Assembly: GCA_001051155.2 (NCBI GenBank)
Contig: JYIP02000017.1
Location: 2,501-66,500 of the forward strand
DNA from: Chrysoporthe austroafricana
Taxonomy: Eukaryota > Ascomycota > Sordariomycetes > Diaporthales > Cryphonectriaceae
DNA length: 64,000 bases
Reading direction: 5' to 3'
Shown here: positions 55,120 through 64,000 of the stretch, piece after piece
How the letters are laid out: every line of letters begins with the position of its first letter
Numbering within the stretch: the first letter of the stretch is position 1
The notes under the pieces: model-generated
Seen by the model: the letters and a program-made list of their open reading frames with translations, nothing else
Database searches by the model: none
Told to the model about the DNA's origin: nothing
Position numbers and translations under genes: made by a program

Positions 55120-55985
55120 ACTGTCCTAGTGACAGGAGTCTCGCGAGGACTCAGTCTCGAAGTCAGTCGACAACTGGCCGCAAAAGGGGCCAACGTCGTT
55201 ATCGTGGCGAGAGATTCTGAAAGGCTGAGAAGAGGCATCGAATACATCAGTGCCGGGGCCACTTCGCCAAGCATACAGATCAGTGCCGACTTGACACAAG
55301 GTGATGCATCGAGCACCGTGATATCCGAGGTGATGGCCTGTGTGCTGGTAGCTCCCACCCTACGCTTTTCATTGATACGTAGCTGTCTCAATTTCGATCA
55401 CAGATGGACTCAAGCTACTTTTCCAGCTTGTACATGGCTCATGCAGCCCTCAGAGCATGGTTGAGGCCCGAGAGCGCGGCGATGAAGGAGGGTGCTGCCC
55501 CAGCTGCTCCCTCGAGACATCTTGTCTTCACTTCATCGTTTCTTACTCTTTACCCTGTTGCCGGATACTCGCCATATAGCCCAGGGAAAGCAGCTCTTCG
55601 ATCCTTGTTCGACACTCTGTCGCAGGAGATGAATCTTTACAATACCTACTCAGTGCGAGTTCACTTGATCGTTCCGGCTTCTATTCTAAGCGAGGCATTC
55701 GAGGCGGAGAACAAAATCAAGTCGGATCTTACCGAAATGCTGGAGATCTCCGATGGAAGACAGACGTCCTCGGCAAAAGCCATCAAGGGATTAGAAAGCG
55801 GATATGAAGTAGTGGCCACGGACTTCTTGACGAGGTTTGTCCTGTGTGGCACGTTGGGCGCCAGTGTCAGGGGTGGCTTCTTCAAAGGTCTCCTTGACTG
55901 GTTTTTCGGGTGTCTTGCCCTGCTCGTTCTAACTTTCGTCGGACAAGACATAGACTCTAAAGTTAGAAAAGAGGGACACATTTAG
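55120..55985 (+). pseudogene. 3-ketodihydrosphingosine reductase-like gene, broken
   Basis: The frame from 55120 shows a short-chain dehydrogenase start (TVLVTGVSRG, then KGANVVIVARD and ISADL). At 55340/55341 the reading shifts: the family's CAGSSHPTLFIDT segment continues in another frame from 55341, and a TAG stop (55380-55382) interrupts that frame before QMDSSYFSS. Just before the shift a block of perhaps 12-15 family residues is missing. The rest, 55404-55985, is intact, with SSFLTLYPVAGYSPYSPGK containing the catalytic YxxxK, and a C-terminal helix. The Gly-rich loop ends in GLS instead of GxG. A working enzyme would reduce 3-ketosphinganine in the ER. A deletion plus a nonsense codon point to a dead gene; sequencing error is an alternative for the shift but not for both changes. 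Confidence 0.75.
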
Positions 55986-57144
55986 GAGACTCGGGAAACC
56001 AGTAGCTTGTGAAACACAACGGCTATCGAACGATACATATGTTTATCAGCATTGCGAAAGGGGCCTCGGGTTCTGGCCAGAGGTGGAATAGTCTTCAAGC
56101 TGACGCAACTTGGAACACTCTTCTTGTTAATCATCGAAGCTGAATTTGACTTCTCAAGGGCGGGTTTCATAGTCAAATATGAAAGACTTTGGGGCGTTAT
56201 AGATATAACATCACAACACTCTCGAGCCTTCACATCAATATGATGGAGACCAGCCTCATACAGACAAATTGATATTAGTGGTGGCTACTTTGATCAACTT
56301 GGTATGAAAAAAGCTGAATATTTCCCAGGTTGCCTGCACAGTCACCAAGAGATCTTACTATATCGGTATGCACCATATGATTCTGAGCCGTAAGCATGAA
56401 CCTACGGAGACCACTTCCAAGATGACCCAGGACAGCATTTCCTTTCAGTCTCTTAGGTTATTCAAAGATCTCCTGTCGCTTAAAGGTCTCTTCTCATTCG
56501 CCCATGGGTGGAGAAATCTTATCATCATAGCTCTGTGCCAATATTAATGAGGCGTTCCACGACGACATTGGAGGACCTATCGTTGCGTCATATTAACTCT
56601 GCGGTTTTCGTAGCGTAGATCCTGGCCCAGGCCGTGTAAAGGGTACTGGACCTCCTTGTCTATTGATGGCTGTACTACTGGCCTCCCGTCCTCGGTGTAG
56701 ACTTGACGGTTATCTTTCCCATTCACGCTTCGCCCCAGCTAGCCAGCTAGACGAAGTTCATGCTAGACTGTTGGTGCGCGTTGACCTCAACAAGGCATTG
56801 ACGACTCCTTGTTTAGCAGGTATCTAAACAATGGACGGAATATGGAAGCAACAGTCTTACGTGGGCCTTGATCAAGTCCCGATTCTCGATGATACGCGAA
56901 CGGATGGTGCGTGTGTGTGGAAGGTCTCTTGTGCTCTGGTAAGCCCCTGAATGAGCAGTATCGCGTGTTTTTTGAGCGAGATCCGAGCCTTGCTCATACC
57001 AAGCAGGACGGTTTCTCTAGCTAGGGACGTCGGACCCTATTAGCATAAAGTTCTAGGATCCATCAGAGTTATCGTATGCGTCTAGAAGCATAGTTACACT
57101 TTCATTGTACCACAATTTGTCATCTGTGCCAGGCGCCACCCTTC
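55986..57144. other. Intergenic region
   Basis: 1.16 kb with no convincing gene. An ATG at 56831 begins a 39-codon frame with no recognisable content. Confidence 0.4.
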
Positions 57145-57462
57145 ATGAGCGCCCTTCTCGCAGCAGTCTGGAGTCTTCGGAGTCTGTTGTGCATTTCTGG
57201 CCGCCTCGGCCCTAGCTGCAGCTCTTATTATGTTCTGCAATTCTTTCCCATACCTGCAGCCATCTACCTATTGGTAAATTTGCTTGATGAACTTCCGTTC
57301 TTGGCATGGCTGGGCGACCAAATTATGTCTGTTCCGTATGAGAAGCTCATATTGTGGTCTGTTGCCGTCCATATTGTTTCTCTGACCACATTTTTCTGTA
57401 ATCATATTAGCGAAGCAGATAGAAAAGCTAAGCTAGGGTTATTCCGAACAGCAAAGACTTAA
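57145..57462 (+). CDS. Possible small membrane protein, unrecognised
   Basis: A 105-codon frame with two hydrophobic stretches (FPIPAAIYLLVNLLDELPFLAWL and LILWSVAVHIVSLTTFFC) and a polar, basic end (SEADRKAKLGLFRTAKT). The composition suggests a real or former coding exon rather than chance, and a CAG just before 57126 could be an acceptor from an upstream exon I cannot identify. No family recognised. It lies between the pseudogene and the P450, so it may be part of a decayed metabolic locus. Confidence 0.25.
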   Translation: MSALLAAVWSLRSLLCISGRLGPSCSSYYVLQFFPIPAAIYLLVNLLDELPFLAWLGDQIMSVPYEKLILWSVAVHIVSLTTFFCNHISEADRKAKLGLFRTAKT

Positions 57463-58400
57463 TAGACTGCACTGCACACTATTACGGACAATGAGGAGCG
57501 TTCCTTTTGACTTAAACTGACCAGATGAGAGGGCATTGGACTCTATTTATGCTCGACCTAGACAGAGCACACTTGCAACCATCATTCTCCTCTCTGTGTC
57601 ACAGGGAGCAAGGTGTAACCATTTTACCAAGTTCGAGGTGAATCTGACGAGTGCCAAGCTGTTCATGTCTCGTAGCAAGATCCCCCTTGCCGAGTGGAAA
57701 ATTGCAACGTCACACATTCAAAGTCGAAGAACACCAACACTGCCACGTGCTGTTCATGCCTTGAGATCCTACATGAATGCTTCAGTGCAATTATGAAGGT
57801 AATTTTCACGCCATGAATTTATGTTCAGCCCTCAAACGTATGAGATTACCTGAGTTGACGGTCAATGATGCATGGTCTATGTTATACTGCTACGTAGGTC
57901 GGCCTTGGACAATTTTTGCTAGTATTTAAGGAACGAACGAATGTATATTGAAGCTTGACGAGCTGAACTATTTTGAAGGGAGCGAAACCGCCTTTATATA
58001 GACGACCCTCTGGCCCCTTAGGGCCCTGGAAAGGCCGTACGTATCCTTTCCTTTCAACCGATAGGGTTCCGTTGGACATCAACATTTTTTGATCAGGGCA
58101 CTACCAGTACGGATAGCATAGGTTGGCGGGGCTTCACGCAAGCTACGTAGAAATACCTGACAGAATCTGAAAAATTTGCTTCGTCACCATACTAACTTTT
58201 AGAAACGCAATTACGCTAAGCTGAAGATGCCCATACTCCAAATGCTGCAAGATAGGAATTATCAATGGACTCTCGTTCATTATGTTGCATATGGCCCTCT
58301 TCTGATCGAAGCTGGTAAAGACACAATGCGCCTAGTAACAACACATCCGCATAGGAGTGTTTTACGCTTCTTTGACTTCCCCCGAGATTCTTCGGACATC
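57463..58400. other. Intergenic region
   Basis: 940 bases downstream of the P450 gene. Short ORFs only; a small GGCCCCTTAGGGCCC palindrome-like stretch lies near 58012-58027. Confidence 0.4.
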
Positions 58401-60088
58401 TCAAGTCTTATTCCTGACAACGAACTTGCAGTAGAGACCCTGGGCGAGATTTGGAGCTGGCGCATTCAAATCTGTCTTGCGGTCGAATTCAGAGTTTGGG
58501 TTCCCGTCTGCATCACAAGCGATCCATAAATACATGGCCAGCGCATAGCCAAGGATGATATTTTGCTGTACCTTCGCCCAGCGCATACCAATGCATGGGT
58601 GCCGTCCCTGACCCCATCCGAGGACTGCGGCAAAATTAGTTAACCCTCCTAAGATCAAGACGTAACTAGATTCAGATACTCACAGCCATACTGCTCCTTC
58701 TTGAACTCCTCGCGGCCTTCGAGAAATCGCTCCGGATCGTACTTCTTCGGATTGGGATACAACTTCTCGTTGTAGTGCACATCGAGAGTATTGTAAGAAG
58801 CAAAGCTGCCTGGTGGAAGGACCTCGTCACTCCCAGGGATAGGAATAGCATAGGGTGAGTCATTGTATCGGCCCATAGCAAATGCAGCCCACATACGGAT
58901 TGCCTCCTTATAGCAGATGTCCATCGCAGGAAAAGATTCCTCCCACGCCGCAAGCGGGATCGAATCGAGCTGCTCCACCAGCGGGGCATCCTTGTTCTCG
59001 GCGTAAGACGCCGCGACGGTCCTCAGTTCCTGATATATCCTCTCCTGCCAGTCCTGAAAATACGCGCAGACATTCAACATCGCGCCTGTCAGATAACCTG
59101 CGTTCGCACCAGCGATGAATAGGGCACTGATGCAGAAATCGATGATATACTCCTCGTTATCACCGAGATCGATGAGAGACTGAATAGCGTCATTACTGCG
59201 AGGCGCTCCTTGACCCATGCGCCGCTTCGCGACGGGCGCCACGATACTCCGCAGGCCCCAGCGGCCGTATACGCGCTTCCAGTAGGCGATAGATGGGAGC
59301 CAGAACCAGGGAATTGCCATGAGGTGAAGACTGCTGGTGGAGCGGAGGAGCATTTGATACCCGAAAAGAGAGTCCATTACTTTGGGACTGTCCGCTATCT
59401 CGTCAGCGCAAAAGACCCGGGCTCCCTGCTGTACCACAATACGGTAGCACTCTGCCGCCGGGTTTATGATGTTTGTTGGCCTACGGCCCAGCCTTTGAAA
59501 AGCAGTATGAGCATCTCGAGTCACGGCTGGGAGACGCTTGACGAGCTGCTCTGTCTTCTGCAACTCGAGCAAGCGGCGCTGGAAATAAGTCGAACCGGCA
59601 GGGGTTTTGGGTATGTGGATTTTCTTGTAATTAGGCCCAATATCAGGTCCATGGGCTATGAGCTGGACGCCTTTGATGGCACACAGCCTGCGATCGTCCA
59701 GGTACCATTTGCGAGCGGCCTCTCCCGTAACGGCAACAATATGGTGCTTGCCCAGCCAGAAGCTGAAATTTCCTGTCTTGGATTTCTTTACCGAATCCAC
59801 CCAGAAATCCCTGGACAAGCTTCTTAGCACGTGTTTTCGGCTTCAATCGATGAAAGACACGACTCACATCTTCCGGGTACAGAACCGCCATGATCCCACA
59901 AAAGGAACTGTGTCCGTCGTGAACGCAGGCGAATTCTTGTCAACTTTGGGAGTATAAGACAAGTAGGCAAGAAAGGTCACTAAGAATGCTGTAACGCTTG
60001 ACAGTACAGCAGTAACGAGCCACTGCACGTTATGCAGTTTCACTTCTTCGCCTCCACCAGGGGCGAACGTAGTCCTGTTGGTGTCCAT
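58401..60088 (-). CDS. Cytochrome P450 monooxygenase
   Basis: Three exons, 60088-59868, 59822-58684 and 58624-58401, give 527 residues; introns are 45 and 59 nt. The N-terminus has an ER anchor helix (about 20-45, QWLVTAVLSSVTAFLVTFLAY). The ExxR motif lies in YKEAIRMW, PERF-type DPERFLEG precedes the heme loop, and the heme-ligand Cys464 is in FLGWGQGRHPCIG, followed by MRWAKVQQN. The I-helix reads FIAGANAGYLTG, without the usual acid-Thr pair for oxygen activation. Substrate is unknown. It is divergent from the MFS transporter at 60934 with 845 bases between starts, an arrangement common in fungal metabolite loci. Start at 60088 is chosen over an upstream ATG at 60154 because the anchor then begins near the N-terminus. 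Confidence 0.9.
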
Positions 60089-60933
60089 CTTACTGCTTGC
60101 CCTTTGCGGTGTGCTTACACTGCGAAACGCGCCCAACGATACAAAACTCGACACACTGATTTGTATATATTTATGTGTGCATATCCTTTGTCAACCTCGT
60201 CATTACATGCAAAGGGCGGCAGGCCTGGCTTTAGGCGCGCTAAGAAGTTCAGGCCGGAAAACATGGGGCTGATTCGAAGACGTATATGTGAGACATAATC
60301 GTATTTCGGAGCATTTCGGCGCCAAAGGTTTGCATTCGCCCGATATACGGGCGATAGGCCTACAGGTGGCGTAGTGAGGGCCATGCATATGTACCGCATG
60401 AGAGTTGCTTCGGCTTTTCAGACTGAATACTTTTCACTTCCAAGGCTCATCGGAGCAACCGGAAGCCATCTGAGAACACTCAAGTCACAAGCTCGGCAGA
60501 TCCCGAGCAAAAAGGGCCAAGCTATCGAGCTATCGTTTTCTCGTTGTATATCGGAATATAGTCAGAACCATGATCAGCGATGTGAGACAGGCCTAATTTG
60601 GTGCTTTGTGCGACACACCTACCAGTACTGCGCGCTGGAGACGGACTGTATCTCGCTCAAGACTGCGAGTTGCTCCGCTGTAAAAAGGCCGATATGTTTA
60701 GGTAATTATCGAGCAAGAAAGCAGCCGTAAGTGGCGTTTGTCCTTTGTCACCAGTAATCATCTATCCTGCAACGAGCTACTCTGAGCTTCCCACCCCCTT
60801 TCAGACGCTGGTAAGTTCAAACCTTAAAGATTTACACCTATGTTCGAACGACTTTCAAGAAACGCCCAATGCGCACTCCGCAGCTTTAGTCCAGTTGTTG
60901 GCCAGCACCAGCAGATTGAATATTGTTGTCCCA
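60089..60933. promoter_or_regulatory. Shared upstream region of P450 and MFS genes
   Basis: 845 bases between divergent starts. The MFS reading frame is open back to 60745, so its start could be up to 189 bases earlier. No regulatory motif can be assigned with confidence. Confidence 0.4.
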
Positions 60934-63121
60934 ATGTCTGTCAACATGTTGCCTAAGAAGGAAGAGGAAGAAGCACACGAGCCGGAGGAGAAGAGGTCAT
61001 CGGTGGCACTGGCCGACGAAAGTCAGAAGGCTGCAAATTATGCCAAGCCAAACCCTTCCGATCATGAGAGCGCGGCTGCCACGAATGGGTCCCAAGTCGA
61101 AGCGGGTGACCTCGAAGGACCTGAGTCCGAAAATAATTATCCCACGGGTGTGGCATTCGCTATGATCATGATGTCCCTCTTCATCGGCATGTTTCTAGTA
61201 TCGTTGGTATGTGAGCAGCCATCAATGCAAATATGTTTGCACCATCCCAAACTAGCTGAACGAGCATGGCTGACTTTCATACACTACAGGATAGACTCAT
61301 CATCTCGACCGCCATTCCCCAAATTACCAACGACTTCAGCTCGGCCGGCGATATTGGTTGGTATGGCACTGCATATCTTCTAAGCAGCTGCGCTTTCCAG
61401 CTTGTGTTCGGCAAAATATACACCATCTTCAGCATCAAGGCTACTTTCCTGACCTCAATCATTTTATTTGAGGCCGGTTCTGCAATCTGTGGTGCAGCGC
61501 CGAACTCGGTTGCTTTCATTTTGGGTAGAGCCATTGCTGGCCTTGGGTCAGCCGGTGTCTTTGCTGGCGTCGTACGTCTCCAAGCCTGTTGCCGGTGCCA
61601 ACCACTCCTTGTCATGTTCTAATATCTCTCTAGATGGTCGTCATTGTCTATGCTGTTCCACTACATAAACGTCCAATCTATCAAGGCTCCTTTGGCGGTG
61701 TTTTTGCGATTTCGTCAATTGCGGGGCCACTGATTGGCGGTGCTTTTACTTCGAACATCAGCTGGAGGTGGTGTTTCTACATCAATCTTCCCATTGGAGC
61801 TGTGGTCTGCCTCCTCGTCCTCTTTCTACTTCACATTCCGGATCGTCCCAATACCCATATGCCGTTCAGGAGTAAGCTCAAACAGCTGAATGCGCCAGGC
61901 CTACTTGCTCTCCTCCCCGGAGTTGTCTGCTTGTGCCTAGCCTTGCAGTGGGGTGGCACTACATACAATGCAAGTTGCCCACTTGAACTATTTCCCACTA
62001 GGGCTTGAGCTCTGCTAACCGCATGCAGTGGAACGAATGGAGGATAATTCTCTTGCTTGTGCTCGCATTCGTGTTGTTGATTCTTTTCGTCCTCCTTCAA
62101 ATCTGGCAGCCGGATCAGGCCATCGTGCCGCCGAAAGTCTTCGCCCAACGCAGTATCGCCTCTGGATTCTGGGTAGCTTGCTGCGCCGGTGCGCATCAGA
62201 ACTTATTTGGTGAGAGTCTCAGGCTACGAATCGGAAGACTCAGCATCTAACATTTTGCTCTCAGTCTACTATCTTCCTGTCTGGTTCCAGGCCATCCAAG
62301 GCGTCTCGGCCGTCGGAAGCGGCATTCACCTCCTCGCAATGCTGCTGCCCACCATCATCGCGACTGTGCTCAGCGGCGGGCTCATCTCACGCATCGGATA
62401 CTACAATCCCTTCTTAATCTTCGGCATCTGTGTCACGGCGGTCGGCAGCGGTTTGCTGACCACCCTGCAGGTAAACACCTCCACTGGCCAATGGATTGGC
62501 TACCAGATTCTCTACGGCTTTGGCTTTGGCTTGTCCATGCAAGTACCCAACATGGCAGCGCAGACGGTACTGCCCCGCGAGGAGGTTGCCATCGGGATCT
62601 CACTCATGTTCTTCGCGCAGACACTCTTGGGCGCTGTGTTCACCTCCGTCGGGCAGAACGTCCTCGACAACCAGCTGGTGAATCGCCTCGCAGGCGTCCC
62701 GGGTATCACCCGCCAGTTAGTTGTGAAGACGGGCGCCACAAACCTATATGATCTCATCCCTCCGCAGTACCATGATATGGCGTTGCATGCATACAACAAC
62801 TCGTTATGTGTATGCTTCCAGGCAGGGCTAGTTATGGCTTGTCTGGCAATCATCGGGGCGCTTACAATGGAATGGCGAAGTGTTAGGAAAAATCTACCCG
62901 CCGAGAAGCCTACGGATGCTGGCATGGCTGAGGAGGCTGAAGGTGGGGATGAATCAGGCGCCGATGGGGGGGCTTACGATGATAGTATGAAGGAAGGCAC
63001 AGCGGCATCTCCATCAAACGCCACCAGCGGCATTCCGACTCAGACCAACGATCATCTAGCATCATCAGTACCTAAGGATGGAGCGGCGCAGCAGGAAGAT
63101 GTCGAGCAGACGAAGCAATAA
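60934..63121 (+). CDS. MFS drug:H+ antiporter, 14-helix (DHA2/Tri12-like)
   Basis: Five exons, 60934-61206, 61290-61571, 61634-61969, 62029-62219 minus ten (ending 62209) and 62265-63121, encode 642 residues; introns are 83, 62, 59 and 55 nt. The third intron starts with GC (GCAAGT) and ends CAG, and is needed to give [15 protein letters not shown]. After a charged N-terminus (about 70 residues), helices carry the family motifs: [64 protein letters not shown] (motif C of the 14-helix group) and [22 protein letters not shown]. The tail is acidic and disordered. It should export a toxic or self-made small molecule across the plasma membrane by proton exchange. Its P450 neighbour suggests a shared product. 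Confidence 0.92.
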
Positions 63122-63552
63122 TGAAAATGGGTAATCAGAGACTCGCTTCTTTCAGTGAGGCATGTGGGTCTTTATAAGGGTATAAATTTCTATATTTTCC
63201 CGCTGTGATACCCCTTTGTAGATATAGAACATTGTTGACTACCTAGGTAAAGGCTGTGTGGCTCTTCTCTCACTCAACTTCGGTCTCGTGATGAGCACCT
63301 CTACGTTGACCTGTACATAGGATAGAGGTACTGCATGTAGATGGCCAGTTAATTCATATTCAGTTCCGGTAAGTATCCTGCTGTGCTGTAAAAGAATTTA
63401 GCTGCGGCTAGAAAATGCTTGTATGAAGGTCATGGAAATCGAGCGGCGTATGAGTAATACGCGGTGACGAGCAGGGTGATGTCCCTAATAGTACCATTCA
63501 AACAACCGAGGCATGATACACTACGCAGCTAGCCAGCTGCCTCATTACGAAA
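63122..63552. other. Intergenic, convergent 3' ends
   Basis: 431 bases between the MFS stop and the stop of the edge gene; nothing recognised. Confidence 0.4.
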
Positions 63553-63999
63553 TCAGGATGCTTCATGTCTCGTAACTAATGCTACAACCAGACCGTTCTG
63601 GGCACGGAGCTGCGTAGTCACCACCAGCTTTCCCGCCGTATTCCTCACAGTCTCAATAATACTAAGCAACTCGCTCATCTCCATCTCGCCCTCGTCAGCC
63701 AGCTGCAACAAATTAAGATCACGAGCCCTTGCTGTGGCCTCAACCTCGCTGTTAGAAATGCTGCCCGGTTCCGGTAGTAGGTGGGCCGTCAAGATGATCA
63801 TCACACCACCGGTCGCTCGCAGGATGTTCGAATACTCCCGCAGTGCCTTCTGAATTGCCGCCCCACGTGATTTATATGGTGCAGAACTGGTAATGGCAGA
63901 GAGATGGAGGATATAGACAGCTCCATCTGTTACGGTCTGCGGTGTGCCCACGACGTGAGGGGTTACCGTGATACGAGCGTCATAGGACTTAGTAGTGGA
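63553..63999 (-). CDS. Unrecognised protein with Rossmann-like C-terminus (3' part; possibly methyltransferase-like)
   Basis: Open from the right edge of the window to a stop at 63553-63555, so only the last 148 codons are seen and the start lies beyond. Alternating strands and helices (DGAVYILHLS, a helix, GGVMIILTAHLLPEPGSI, a helix rich in Arg and Leu, then a helix with MEMSELLSII and GKLVVTTQLR followed by LVVALVTRH) resemble the last strands of a SAM-dependent O-methyltransferase fold. No SAM-binding motif is in the visible part, so the assignment is weak. It lies tail-to-tail with the MFS transporter and could belong to the same metabolic locus. Confidence 0.5.
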   Translation of the reverse strand, partial: STTKSYDARITVTPHVVGTPQTVTDGAVYILHLSAITSSAPYKSRGAAIQKALREYSNILRATGGVMIILTAHLLPEPGSISNSEVEATARARDLNLLQLADEGEMEMSELLSIIETVRNTAGKLVVTTQLRAQNGLVVALVTRHEAS

Positions 64000-64000
64000 G

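Noticed and set aside
1..64000. tRNA, rRNA or CRISPR arrays
   Set aside because: I looked for box-B-like GTTCGANNC with a partner A box and for 5S-like blocks; hits were within coding genes or lacked a cloverleaf. CRISPR is not expected in a fungal nuclear genome, and no spaced repeats of that kind are present.

Overview
The window is nuclear DNA of a filamentous ascomycete (Pezizomycotina, most likely Sordariomycetes; genus not determinable by reading). The evidence is short introns (45-144 nt) with GTRAGT-type donors and CTAAC-like branch sites, a HET-domain protein, DUF6594 and DUF3176 proteins, SAT4/Pth11-type rhodopsin-domain proteins, and many secreted hydrolases. I rebuilt most multi-exon genes by joining open frames at splice sites that keep phase; these models are inference without transcripts.

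Layout. 0-5.4 kb: 3' part of an aldehyde dehydrogenase, a DUF6594 membrane protein, and a soluble phosphatidylserine-decarboxylase-like enzyme of the fungal tryptophan decarboxylase (PsiD) type. 5.4-8.2 kb: no gene, one imperfect tandem repeat. 8.2-20.8 kb: secreted type-B carboxylesterase, an Eco1-type zinc-finger protein without acetyltransferase domain and carrying a perfect 66-bp inverted repeat, the housekeeping pair VMA12/COQ1 (divergent), a HET protein and a DUF3176 protein. 20.8-23.2 kb: no recognisable gene. 23.2-28 kb: a divergent pair of glycosyltransferases (GT31-like and GT2 hyaluronan/chitin-synthase-like) with a MITE-like element in the shared upstream region. 28-37.7 kb: a secretome stretch of two small secreted cysteine proteins (one with a predicted 9-nt microexon), a sedolisin protease, a second carboxylesterase and a Ser/Ala/Glu-rich secreted protein. 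37.7-41.2 kb: 3.6 kb without a gene.

41.2-54.4 kb: SAT4 rhodopsin-domain membrane protein, a 961-codon protein with a 26+ residue glutamate run, mitochondrial ABC transporter ATM1, a secreted GMC oxidoreductase and a second SAT4 protein. 54.4-64 kb: a broken 3-ketodihydrosphingosine reductase-like gene, a cytochrome P450 and an MFS exporter in head-to-head orientation, and the 3' end of an unrecognised Rossmann-like protein at the right edge. This right end looks like a small or decaying specialised-metabolite locus; there is no backbone synthase inside the window.

No tRNA, rRNA, CRISPR or intact transposon was seen. The items most worth a second look are the Eco1-like gene with its inverted repeat, the PsiD-like decarboxylase, the MITE between two cell-surface glycosyltransferases, the microexon, and the KDSR-like pseudogene beside the P450/MFS pair.
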